DNA from: Diphasiastrum complanatum | Lineage: Eukaryota; Streptophyta; Lycopodiopsida; Lycopodiales; Lycopodiaceae | Reading direction: 5' to 3' | Length of the DNA stretch: 64,000 nucleotides | Assembly: GCA_029204225.1 (NCBI GenBank) | Contig: CM055099.1 | Location: 56,703,512-56,767,511 of the forward strand | Shown here: positions 1-11,100 of the stretch, in pieces | Layout of the letters: each line of letters begins with the position of its first letter | Position numbering within the stretch: the first letter of the stretch is position 1 | Program-made: the position numbers and the translations under genes | Notes under the pieces: generated by a model | Databases searched by the model: none | The model's input: only the letters and a program-made list of their open reading frames with translations | Told to the model about the DNA's origin: nothing

Positions 1-61
1 GTAAAAAATTGGGGGTATAGTTTGTTGTCAAATCAAATCAAATTCATTCTAAATTTCAAGT

Positions 62-1273
62 GTGAGATTATTTGGGTCAAGAGTGAGTCCTAAAGAAGTG
101 ATTAAGTTTGATTTTCATGTATTTGAAACAAAACCCATCTTTTGTTCAAGAATCTCAAGTGTTGAGAGAACTAGTCAAGTGAAAAGGAAAATCTAGGTGT
201 CAAATCTTTTTCATATCCATTTCAACTTTCAAAAGAAAGAGTCATTGGTATTTGATGAGTCCAATAGGAGATTGGATTTGATTTCTTTAGTGATTTGATT
301 CAAAGATTGTGTGCTTTTGTCTTAGTGATCAAAGAAAAGTTTCCAAGTGACTAGTCATTACTGTGAAGATTGATTCTTAGGTTTGTGAGCTAGATCTTTC
401 GTAGATCCTTCTAGTTTGTTGAAGATGTTCAACTCTAGTCTCTTGAAAGTCACAAATTACATTTGTAGAATCATGTCACAGGTTTTTATTCACATGGCAT
501 CAATAGGTGGCATCCTATTGAGGGAAAGAAAGGATCCTGAGTGCAACCTTTGTGGCAAGGGAGGATATATTTTCTCAAGATGCTACAAAAAGAAGACCAA
601 TCCATCCAAGGAGAACCAAAGCAAGGGGGCCGAGGTGAAGGATGGAGCTTCAAGTTCAAAATGCAAATACAAGAAGGACAAGTCCAAGGAAAGGTGTTTT
701 CTTTGTGGAAAGGTGAATGAGGCTTGGAGTCTCACAAGGACTTGCAATATTTGTCTTCAAGAGTCCATCACAACACATGTTGAATCTTTTGAAAATTTTC
801 ATTTGGAAGTGTATTGTTTGGTTCAAGATGCAAAGATAGATGTCACTTTCATGAAAGTAACTTGGATTTATTTTATGTCCTTGGAAAGTATTTTGTTTGT
901 AACTTTGGACAAGTTCAAACTTATTGTTATTATCCAAGAGCAATCAGTCAAGAATAAGGAGCAATCACAAAATGAATATAGTTTCATTTATGCTCTCATT
1001 TCAACTCATGAAGAACCATTTTGCTTTGAAGAGATTTTTGTATCTCAAAGGTGGATTAAGGCAATACTAGTTGAGTGTGATGCCTTAAAAGATAGCAAAA
1101 TATGTTTTCCTTGTAAGCTTACATTAGTTATGAAGTCAAGGAAATGGAAATATCTTTATAATGTAGGATCTTTTGGTTTCAATAAGATCATGAATAATGT
1201 GTTCATTCGTAAAGATGAAAATTGTAAGTTTTCAATCTTAAAGGCAAGTTGTAAACTTCTTATGAGAATAAGC
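62..1273 (+). repeat. Copia-derived dispersed unit E, copy 1
   Basis: This stretch reappears in reverse orientation at 62871-64000 and, truncated, at 55841-56247. By eye copies 1 and 2 differ at roughly 4% of sites in the first 400 bp compared. It carries a long reading frame (416-1300). The right edge, near 1273, is where it changes into leader sequence of element D. The left edge is unclear because the window begins nearby. I infer a non-autonomous, copia-derived repeat; no LTR or target duplication of its own is visible. Confidence 0.75.
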
Positions 1274-1300
1274 TCTTTTGTAGTGTTTCACACAAATTAG
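416..1300 (+). pseudogene. Chimeric copia gag/RT remnant frame in unit E
   Basis: An open frame of 294 codons. An internal Met begins MASIGGILL, resembling the gag start of element C (MASMGGFLL). A degraded zinc knuckle follows (CNLCGKGGY...C, with Tyr where His is expected), then a Ser/Lys-rich stretch like the C gag linker (DGASSSK) and a second incomplete knuckle (CFLCGK). The C-terminal third resembles the entry to copia reverse transcriptase (YSFIYAL, FCFEEIFVSQRWIKA, then ECDAL for the usual EYDAL). Protease, integrase and the RT catalytic region are missing, so it cannot be an autonomous polyprotein. The last codons lie in the adjoining D leader. The inverted copy at 62804-63647 keeps most of this frame open but lacks about 90 bp around the first knuckle. 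It may be a decayed gag fusion; a retained function is possible but unproven. Confidence 0.6.
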
Positions 1301-1830
1301 ATTTCTAATCCAACAAGTGGAATTATAATCTCAGCTCTAGCACTCCCTCACAAAGTTGGAATGAAGATAAGATGATGTGAAATCTACTTACAATCAAATC
1401 TTGCCAATTTTGGCTATTTCTGGACAAAAAAATGACTTAATCTCTTTCACACTTTTTGATGTACTTTCAAGACCTGTAAAACAAGTTTAGAGGACATTAT
1501 TTCAGCCTAGATTAATTAGATCTTATGACCCTAAGTCAAATCTAATCAATGGCACTCAAGCTTGGTAGCTTATTCTAAGATTTCCACCAGAAATTACATC
1601 AAAAGCTCACAGATTGAATTTCTTTGGATCGAATGAATACCATGCATTAAATTCAGGTTCAGAGGTGCCCACACATGTGTATAGTACGGATTTGGACCCC
1701 TACCAAGTTTGGGATCAAATCTCCTCACCAAAATCAAGATTCTAGCTTGCCCTCTCAATACTAGTTTTTAGCACCAAAACTTGCTAAAAATGGATTTGCA
1801 TTAGATCAATGGCTTATGTTCTTGTACTTG
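1274..1830 (-). repeat. Leader of truncated copia element D (family B-like)
   Basis: Read on the minus strand this matches, with many changes, the untranslated leader of elements B1 and B2 (31563-32177 and 56951-57570). Landmarks include the segment around a CACACATGTGT palindrome (about 1669-1679) next to GTACGG. The leader stops where gag would begin, and unit E follows in the opposite orientation, so the body of D is missing. Confidence 0.75.
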
Positions 1831-1842
1831 GCTCTGATACCA
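1831..1842 (-). promoter_or_regulatory. Primer binding site of element D
   Basis: The plus strand reads GCTCTGATACCA, the complement of TGGTATCAGAGC, immediately next to the LTR end. This is the initiator-Met-tRNA type primer site usual for plant copia elements. Confidence 0.85.
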
Positions 1843-2543
1843 TGTGAAAGTACTGTACTTTAGGACCATAAATGGATCTACAAAAGATCCACAACAGTGA
1901 TTGGATGCTTGCTTAACAATCTATAAAAAAACTAGACACAAAAAAGTTGATCTAGATTGGCAATTTGACAAACAACAAGCATTAACAATCAAAGGCATTA
2001 ATCAACATTGAAATACGAGCCCACACATGTTTACTACAGGCTGTAGTATGGCCTTCAACCTAAGAAACAAGTAGAAATTGATTTGGTTGCATTTGGATCA
2101 CAAAAACTCAATGTACATAGTGAGCTAGCTTGAGATTGCCAATGAGCTCCAAAAATTTTCTATCTTCTCACTATGGGAGCTTGGAATACATGGCAAATTC
2201 GACTTCCTTCTTGAAGTTAGGTGGATTTTCAGCATGTAATAAGGAAGTTAACTCACCCTTCTTGCCCTAAAATAAAACCCTAGCCTAGATCCTAGAGTTA
2301 TGCTTGGTAGGTAGCTAGTTGGTCAAATTTTCACCTTAAACTTAGGTGTAGGTCCTATAAAGTAGGGATGACCACCAAATAGACATGACCAACTCTCTTG
2401 ACTTGACCTAGCCTATATTAGGAGTGGGTTGCCACGTGGCATTTTGGCCATACATTTGTGGAACCCAATTATGTACAAAATTTACACTATTCTTCATGGA
2501 TTTTGATCAAGCTAGATTTGCGAATTTTTGGCAATTCTTCACA
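1843..2543 (-). mobile_element. 5' LTR of element D (701 bp, family B-like)
   Basis: Bounded by TGTGAAAG and CTTCACA on the plus strand, that is TG...CA ends. It is similar throughout to the 691-bp LTRs of B1 and B2 but clearly diverged. It lies directly outside the primer site, so it is a 5' LTR of a minus-strand element. No matching 3' LTR lies in the window. It includes a CCCACACATG motif and the block ACTACAGGCTGTAGTATGGC near 2020-2060, a counterpart of the GGCCGTACTACAGCC block in B LTRs. Confidence 0.8.
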
Positions 2544-3139
2544 ATCTCATTATCTGAACACATAGCTCATTCAGAGTTTGAAGGAAGTTATGCTAAAGGT
2601 TATGCTTAACAGCTTCCGCTAATTCCATGCACACATTAGTCAAAATTGTTACTTGCTGGTGTCGCCGGAAAATCCATGTTAGAGTAACTAAAATTCAGTA
2701 TAACGTAAGAAATGTGTGTGACGCAAACAGAACAGTATCACAATCAATAACAGATCATACAGAGTGTATTTGCACAAATGATAAGAAGTAATTCTGTGAA
2801 AGATAGCAGAGGGAAAGAATGCTCAAGCTATAGGAACTTGCTCTTCACTCTCTATTGATACTCAGCTCTGTGTAGAAATGCGTATGTACAATGGCACAAA
2901 GTGCTGTCCTTATAGGAATGTTCTTCAGCCTCAATGTCGCTTACAAATCGTCAAATGTCGGTTCTGAACTTCTATTGCGTCTCTTATAAAACGTCGCAAC
3001 TTCTACTCAAAATATGAATTTACAAAGTGCATAATAGGCCTTTACATGAATTTAGGCACTATAGCACATTTTACATATATAAAAATTGAATTTTTTTTAC
3101 AATATATGACAAAACTTGGATAATGTGAGATAATAAGAC
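2544..3139. other. Unassigned sequence, possibly a decayed LTR
   Basis: No coding region is supported. Reading on the minus strand there is a TATAAG-like site near 2910-2920 and several GTCGC/CGTC motifs also seen near 6.3 kb. It adjoins the truncated integrase of copia fragment F, so it could be an LTR, but no clean ends or target duplication are visible. Confidence 0.35.
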
Positions 3140-4095
3140 TCCACATCAATGCTGTTGTTAAGGCAATACTCCTTGAATTCGGTGAAGATGTATTCTCCCC
3201 CGTTATCTGACCTCAATGCTTTGATTCATTTGGCAGTATAATTCTCAGCATGCTCTTTGAATTGTCTGAATTTGATGAAAGCCTCTAATTTTTGTTTAAT
3301 GAAATAAACAGCTGTTCTTCTAGAGAATTCATCAATAAAAAAAATGAAATACTTTGTATCTAGCAATGATGGAGTTTGCATAGGTCCACATATATCTGTA
3401 TGAACAACATCTAATAGACCTTTTGCTGCATGTCTATGACTTGGTCTAAAAAGAATCCTAGTTTGCTTTCCAAAGATGCAGCCATGACAGACAGAGAGTT
3501 CGACCTTACCAAAAGGATATCGAGATCAAGAACCATGGATTGTCTGAACATGAGATGCATAATTCAATTGTCCTAAGCGATGATGCCATAGTAATGCTTT
3601 ATTGACAAGAACAAAGACTTTCAAGGCTTGACTAGACTCAGAATAACAATGTGCCAATCTATATAAGTAACCCTGCCTCTTGCCTAGTGCAAGGATCTTA
3701 CTACTCCTATCAATAATTTTGCATTGATCAGATTTGAATTCTACCTTATGACCTAAATATGTAATTCTACTTACTGATAACAGATTTGTAGAGAGTTTAG
3801 AAACATATAAAACCTTTGATAGTAGTTTGAATTGATCATGCTGGAATTGCAATCTTACAGTATCTTCACCTTCAAAAGTGTGAGTACTATTGTCACCAAG
3901 ATGAATAAATTTTTTCATGTTGTATGTCATGTAGGAATTGAAAATCTCACGTTGATTGGTCATGTGTTGAGTTGCTCTAGAATAAAAAAACCATGAATCA
4001 TCCACAAATGCGCTTTGGTCTTTAACCATAAATGTGCCTTTGTCCACTTCAACTCGGGAAGATGATGAAACTGTGTTTGCTTGTTGATCAAGTTG
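3140..4095 (-). pseudogene. Copia fragment F: protease, pre-integrase and integrase
   Basis: Minus-strand remnant of a copia polyprotein. From high to low coordinate: a protease region where the expected DSGA active site reads YSRA (SWFFYSRATQHMT), the NLLSVS block, a GAG_pre-integrase segment (LLWHHRLGQLNYASH) and an integrase core with the first two acidic residues visible (HTDICGP, LRSDNGGEY). The catalytic Glu region and everything downstream is missing because the sequence breaks at about 3140. A TGA lies just before the LRSDNGG block, and a frame break separates the part read from 4047 to 3526 from the integrase part. The protein is dead. It belongs to a copia lineage different from A, B and C. 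Confidence 0.85.
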
Positions 4096-4571
4096 GTTCT
4101 ATATCTTAATGATGTTCCTAGAGATTCTAATTGAATGAATTATCATATCTTAGAATTTGGATTCTAAGGATATTTGTACTTGGAAGCTTATGAATTATCT
4201 GTCAGAGTTGTGGATAATTTCAAACTGTAATTATAATTATTTTCTTATTATTTTAACTTTAATATCTTAAGTTAGGTTATCTCCTCCAATATTTCATGTA
4301 CATGCTTTACATGAAGGTGATGTTACTAACTTATGGTGAATATAACCCAGTTGGAAAATTTATCGCTTAGTGTACTTTTTCAAACATGAGCTGTACTCCA
4401 TGCAAAGATTATCACTTGGAATAGGATTAGCTATGAGTACTTGTTTGATGTGAAAGTTAGACTAAGGATAATGACTTTCTAGGTTGATATTTAAAGTTAA
4501 AATAACTATTGTTGTTATTCCTTCCTATTTAGAGAGTTTCTAAGGATAGAAACAGTTTAAGGAGATAAGAA
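4096..4571. other. AT-rich sequence upstream of LTR K copy 1
   Basis: No gene or clear repeat seen. The last 70 bases resemble the sequence before the K LTR at 24722, including a purine-rich run just before TGTTATGTCC, so this may be the 3' internal end of a K-type element. Confidence 0.35.
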
Positions 4572-5080
4572 TGTTATGTCCATGACCAGTAAGTAGGATT
4601 CAGTATACTCCTAGTCTTGGATACACGGTACTCCAGTAAATCAAGTTGTTAGTTATGCCACGTCATACTGGATGTGACTCAAAAGTAACTAATATCCTTG
4701 TGCGGCCCAGAACACACTAAATGGAGTTTAGACAAGGTATGAGACAATGTATGCATGTGTAGAGTTATCAATAGCAATTCTATGAATAGGTGGTCCATGC
4801 ATAGGACTCTATTCTAGGTGAATCTATGTATAGGGAACTTAGGGCTATGCATGGCTATGTGCTCATGATGCTTTTGGCTCTATATATTGAGGCCAAACTC
4901 ACCTACTCCTTATTGTGATCATGGATTCATTGCCAGGGTTTCACTCTACATTCATGCCTCTTGTTCCTTGGCTTGGGGGTGAAGCTTCTAGAGTTGATTG
5001 GTTGCTTCTACTTGGTTGGGTGGTTGCTCCATAGTGTGTTTTCAATTGTGTTTTGTCTTGTAAGAAGCATCTTAGGGAGC
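4572..5080 (+). mobile_element. LTR K, copy 1 (gypsy-type, 3' end uncertain)
   Basis: Begins TGTTATGTCCATG after a purine-rich run, and aligns with 24722-25225 and, reversed, with about 18080-18410. Shared blocks include a GGCACT-CCAG region, the TTAGTTATGCYACGTCAT block and GGTTGGGTGGTTG...GCTCCATAG. The distal end is not exact; it abuts the gag fragment at 5086. Confidence 0.65.
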
Positions 5081-5085
5081 TTCCC

Positions 5086-5440
5086 TTATACTGTGGATTT
5101 GATGATTGACCTTAACTTTGAGTCTATCTTTGATTCGTTGTAGCCTTCTTGGAGCTTTTCCTGCTTCTGTCGCTTAGAGCCTTTGTTGACATATAGAGCC
5201 TGAGAAGAGGAAGTAGGCAAAGTGTCTTGACTTCTTCTATTGTCTTCTTGTAGCAACATAGTGATAACTCTAGTAAGAGTTAAATTTGAGTGTGTCAATA
5301 TGATCATCACCCAGTTCTCATATGTAGAGGGCAAGCTTGAAAGCAATGTCATAATTTCGTCTTGATCGTCTATGACTGATCCAAAACTGGCCATATGTTC
5401 AAAGAGATTCTTAGACTACGCCTATAAAAATTTGAACAAA
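5086..5440 (-). pseudogene. Copia gag fragment F
   Basis: The minus-strand frame contains a typical copia gag (UBN2-type) segment: DEIMTLLSSLPSTYENWV followed by a conserved LLQEDNRRS-like motif. Gag N-terminus and zinc knuckle are missing. It is on the same strand as, and upstream of, the protease fragment at 3526-4095. The two are probably parts of one element split by LTR K. Confidence 0.7.
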
Positions 5441-6274
5441 GCAGTAGTGATTGGAAATCACGTTCAATCTTTAGCAACTAACTTTTTCTAAATACTAAGT
5501 GAGTATGTAGCCAAACATAAAGTATTGAATTCTCAAACAATATGTATCAGTTACAAAAGCAATACATAGATGCATGCATTCTGACATAAACTGAATACAA
5601 TAAGAAATAATATTGACTCAGAAAAACAAAATCAGATGCTAATGAGTGCAAGACAATAGCGGATAGAAACCACGCACTCTAAACTGTCTCTGAGTAACTG
5701 AGAATAAGTCTGATAATAAGCAGCTCTGCTGATAAGCAGTAGCGCAATAGCAGCTCTAAAATAAATCTCTAAAAGATTGAGCTAGAATGCTCAAGAGAGT
5801 TCAAACTTGAAAGCTTGATAGAGAGCTAACTACAATACTTTCTGATTGTGAACGATCTTCTTGATGAGAGCACAAGAAGCGTCGTGTAATAACACTCAAC
5901 TCCTTCACAATTCACAATGTTGGTTTGTTACTTGAAAAGAGATGTATGAACAGCTGATTTATACTAAGTAAAATGATTGCCAGTTGGTTGGTGTCCGCTG
6001 GCATTCATCCAGTTCCCTCTTAGAAATTGATTGCTGATAAGCGTTGAAAATTGAGCGTAAACAGTTTTTCTGCATAAATGAACTAAAACTATTACTCTGT
6101 AGAAATGACTAAAACTGCTGATAGTGTCACAAAAAGATGACAATGTCGGCTTTTTGCAAAAAAAATGACAGTGTCCTAAAATCTCATTTCCTTCATATTT
6201 GAGGTAGTTCCACAATTTGCTAGAGTCATTTTTTTAACATTTGAGGCACTTTGAAAAATGTAAAAACTGTGACT
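5441..6274. other. Unassigned repeat-like sequence
   Basis: No coding region supported. It contains short internally repeated words (AAGCAG, CAGCTCT around 5720-5760) and, on the minus strand, a TATAAATC site near 5960. It may be the LTR and leader of copia fragment F, but no primer site is recognisable. Confidence 0.3.
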
Positions 6275-6430
6275 CTGCAGTTTTACTCGCAATTTCTGAC
6301 AGGCGAAAAATGCAAAAAAGATGACATTGCATTTTTACACGTAATTTTTGACAGGCGACAGTGTCGCTAAAATGCAAAAAACACGACATTGTAATTTTAC
6401 TCGTAAATCTTGACAGGCGACACTGTCTGG
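6275..6430. repeat. Short tandem repeat with GCGACAGTGTCGC palindrome
   Basis: Three imperfect units anchored by TGACAGGCGA at 6297, 6349 and 6411, each followed by an A-rich ATGCAAAAAA block and a GACATTG block. The first unit is about 10 bases shorter. A 13-base palindrome with one central base sits at 6355-6367. Confidence 0.7.
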
Positions 6431-6535
6431 ATTGTATAGAGAGAAAATGTGACACTGTTGTCAAACTCAGTGTATTTCTACAGATTGTGTAAAAACAGTT
6501 GTAATTCTACAGACTGCCAAAATGTAGTGTAAATG

Positions 6536-6652
6536 ACCAAGATCATGCACCTCAAATTCCTTCTTAAGAGCAGTCTTGATAACCTCCACATCTTGATTGT
6601 CTCCACCACTCAAAATGATATCTTCCACATAGATTACCAAGATGGTAACAAA
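6536..6652 (-). pseudogene. Copia reverse transcriptase splinter
   Basis: About 39 codons on the minus strand match the RT catalytic region of element A: VTILVIYVEDIILSGG through KKEFEVHDLG. The catalytic YVDD box reads YVED. Nothing else of the element remains on either side. Confidence 0.8.
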
Positions 6653-6969
6653 ATTTCAATCGGATGGGATTTTGGCTCTCTTTTCCCCTCAAAAATGTAG
6701 ATTTGAACATTTTTCTGATTTTATGGGTTTATAGAAAGAGTTGGAAGCCAGGAACTGAACCTCCCACCCCACAATCTCTCCCTATAGCACTTCCAAACAA
6801 GAAATCAAGACAAAAACGACAAAATCTAAAAAGAAAACGACAAAACTAACACTAAATCACAATAATCTAACGTTAAAAAATCTGATTTTTTGTGTGAAAA
6901 AAGACAAGAGAGAGAAGAGGAGAGGGAGAGAATAAAGAGAAGAAGCTATGCGGCGAGACAAGAGTGTGG
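6653..6969. other. Probable internal remnant of gypsy G copy 1
   Basis: No gene. It lies next to the primer-like site at 6973-6990, on the internal side for a minus-strand G element. It is A-rich and unassigned. Confidence 0.35.
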
Positions 6970-6972
6970 CGC

Positions 6973-6990
6973 TCCCTGGCAATGCCGCCA
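6973..6990 (-). promoter_or_regulatory. Degenerate gypsy primer binding site, G copy 1
   Basis: The minus strand reads TGGCGGCATTGCCAGGGA, close to the TGGCGCCGTTGCCGGGGA site that I know from plant Athila/Tat-type gypsy elements. The same site, better kept, borders the G LTR at 53823. Confidence 0.6.
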
Positions 6991-7525
<535 letters not shown>

Positions 7526-7530
7526 CAAGA
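7526..7530. repeat. Target site duplication CAAGA, left, element A
   Basis: CAAGA lies immediately left of the element A LTR and again at 13392-13396 on the right, as expected for a single integration event. Confidence 0.95.
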
Positions 7531-8183
7531 TGTGAAAAACTCAGATCCAAAAGATGCTAAAGTTTCATAAAGATCTTGGCCATGGAAGTTATGCACATCT
7601 AGATTGAAAAAATGATAGAAATTGTGATGTTAAGCATACTAAACATCAACTAAACATCAAAATCTGATCATAAGCTTCCACAAACAGAAACTTGCTGTCC
7701 CTGTCCGTACTTCAGAGCCTACAACCTGCATTTCACACGTGTGAAGCCATAGCAACAAAGAAATCACAATTCTAGTGGCTAGAATGCAAGATATGAACAA
7801 AAAAGTGAGAGAGAAGAAGATGGATCTTCAAAGAGCATAACATTCATTCAATAGAATGAAAATGAGATGTGTACATACTCGTGGAGATGGCTATTTATAG
7901 CAGCCATAGTGCCTCTTGGCCACTTGTCTTATGATAGGCTAAAATTGGGGTCCAATAGGATTCACCCATATACCTAGAAATTTGGTCAAATAGGAATGCA
8001 CCAAATTATGAGCCAATAGAAGAGCTCCACACTCGACCTCCTCTAATTAATGTGACCTCAAAAGTAGTGTACACATACTTTGGGCCTCTACATACATGTA
8101 TGAACCTATCTCTAACTTTTATTTGGCCATAGGCCTACAAAATCTCAAGTTAGGAAAATACTACTAGTTGACAATTTTTCACA
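7531..8183 (-). repeat. 3' LTR of element A
   Basis: 653 bp, TGTG...CACA ends. On the minus strand it has a CTATAAATAG box (7891-7900) that can serve as TATA, and a perfect palindrome TTCACACGTGTGAA at about 7732-7745. Confidence 0.96.
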
Positions 8184-11100
8184 CTCCCTCTTCAACTAGT
8201 TTTAGCATAGATTTAGAAAGTACACCAAGACTTGTTCTATGCTTGAAAAATAAGTCCTTTCCCAATGCTTTGGTAAAGATATCAGCCACACATTCCTTTG
8301 ATGGGACATGTTCAAGCTTGATCTCTTTTGCCAACACTTGTTCTCTCACAAAATGGTAAGCCACCTCGATATGTTTGCTCCTTGCATGGAAAACCGGATT
8401 GCTTGCTAGACTTTGGGCTGAAAGGTTGTCACAAAAGATGATTGGACTCTCTGAAAAATCCAGCAAATGAAGCTCCATAATCATCCTCTTGATCCACACC
8501 ATCTCCTTTGTGCATGATGTCAAAGCTTTGTACTCGGCCTCACTAGAAGAAAGTGATATAGTTGCTTGTTTCTTCGACATCCATGAGATAGCTCCATCAC
8601 CTATGAAAATAGCATGTGCATTTATGGATTTTCTATCCATAAGGTCTCCTGCAAAATCTGAATCTGAAAAACCAAATAAGTTAGGTGATGATCCTCTATA
8701 AACAATGCCAAAATCTTTTGTTCCCGAGATGTATCTCAAGATCCTCTTTCCTAGTTTCCAATGTTCTATGCTAGGATCTTGCATGAATTGGCTTAATCTA
8801 CCAACACAATAAGATAAATCAGGTCTTGTGATGGTTAGATATATAAGATAACCTATTAGCTTCCTATAGAGAGTAATGTCCTCGAAGGATCTTTCATTAC
8901 CTCTTATAGTTAGCTTTACATGTGATTCCATAGGTGTATCAATAGGATTTGCATCTACCATATGAAATCTATTGAGAATAGAAATAGCATACTTCTCTTG
9001 TGAAATAAAAGTGATTTGAGAAGTTCTAATTACTTCTATTCCTAAGATATAGCTCAAAAGACCAAGATCATGCACTTCAAATTCCTTTTTTAGTGCTTTC
9101 TTGATATCTTCTATATCTTCCTTGTTCCCTCCACTTAAAATAATGTCATCCACATAAATTAGAAGGATTGTAACATCATTAGCACTAATTCTAAAGTAAA
9201 GTGAATGATCATACTCACTCATAGTGAAGTTTTGAGAAAGTAGAAAAGAGTTAAGCCTAGCATACCAACTCCTTGGTGCTTGCTTAAGACCATACAAACT
9301 TTTTTGTAGAAAACACACATGATTAGGCTTGCTATGAGAAACATAGCTCTCGGGTTGCTCCATGTAGACTTCCTCTTCAAGATCACCATTCAAGAAAGCA
9401 TTAGAAATGTCTAATTGCCAAAGATCCCATCCATAAAGAGTTGCAAGGGAAATGATTACTCTTATGCTCACCATCTTTGCCACGGGTGCAAAGGTTTCCT
9501 CATAGTCAATGCCATGCTCTTGAGCATAACCTTTAGCCACCAACCTTGCCTTCAACTTGTTGATAGATCCATCTTGATTTGTCTTTACCTTGAAGATCCA
9601 TTTGCATCCAATTGCACTTTTGCCCTTTGGAAGCTCCACCAATCTCCATGTGTTGTTCTTCATAAGTGCTTCAAACTCAAGATCCATTGCTTGGATCCAT
9701 TCCTCTTTTTGCCTTGCTTCATCTACACATGAAGGTACATCAAAAGAAGTTAGGAAAGCATAGTTGGATCCATCCACCACTTGCTTACCTTTGCCATCAT
9801 AAGTGAGCCTTGAGGGTTTCACTTTATGCCTTGGAGTTCTCCTTGGAATTTGACTTGAAGAGGCTTCTTCAACATCCACATCCAATGTGTCATCAACTCC
9901 ATTGTCATCAAGCACATTAGTTGCAACAACACCATCATCACTTGAAACAACTTTTGGAATGTTACTTTCATCAAAAATGACATCCCTACTTGTGAACACT
10001 TTCTTGATTGAAGGAACATAAATCCTATATGCTTTGCTTACTTCACTATAACCAACAAAAATGCCCTTTCTTGAAGATGGATCCTCCTTAGTTCTATCAT
10101 CAAGAGTAATGTTGAAGTAGCAAATGCATCCAAAAGTTCTTAGAAACTTGACATTAGGCTTCATACCAAACAAAGCTTCAAAAGGGGTTTTTCCTTCCAA
10201 TACAACACTTGGCCATCTATTGCATAGGAAATTTGCACACAACAAAGCATCACTCCAAAAAGGTTTAGGAAGATTAGCATTCAATCTCATTGCCTTTGCA
10301 CTCTCACACAAGGTTCTATTCTTCCTCTCGGCCACTCCATTTTGTTGTGGTGTTCTTGGACATGTGTACTCCCTCTTGATCCCATGCTCATCGCAAAAGG
10401 CTTTGAATTTGTTAGAAATGTATTCACCACCATTGTCGCTCCTCAAGCATTTGATTTTGGTTGTAAATTGAGTCTCAATAGCAACTTTGAACTTGACAAA
10501 CACATCAAACACCTCATCCTTGCTCTTTAGTAGATAAACCCAACAAAATCTACTAAAATCATCAATGAAAGTTACATACATCTTAGCACCTCCATTGCTA
10601 ATTGTAGTAACACCATGAATATCCGAATGCAAGAGAGAAAAAGGCATCTTAGATCTAGATATAGATCTAGTATATGGCAATCTATGTGATTTAGACAAAG
10701 CACATTCTTCACAAACATGATTCAAGCAAGTAAGAGACTTGGGAAGTCCCCTTACTACCTCCTTTTTGGCTATTACCTCCAAGGCCTTGTAGTTGAGATG
10801 TCCCATCCTTTTATGCCATACCTCTTGAATTGACATTTGTTCATTTGCCATGCATCCAACTTGGTTAGCAACAACACATGCATCAAGCTTGAACAATTTC
10901 CCTTGCCTTTTCCCTTTTGCAATGATACTACACCCCTTTTTGATCAAGCAAGCATCACCATCAAACTCAACTTTGAATCCTTTGTCAAGCATTTGGCTTA
11001 CACTAAGTAAGTTCTTGGTAATGGATGGAATGAGCAAAACATCTTTCAATTCTATATTCCTATTTGTAGAAAGTGAAATAGGAATTGTGCCAATCCCCTT

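Noticed and set aside
9415-10530. Plus-strand open frames across element A pol
   Set aside because: Antisense shadows of the intact 1316-codon polyprotein.
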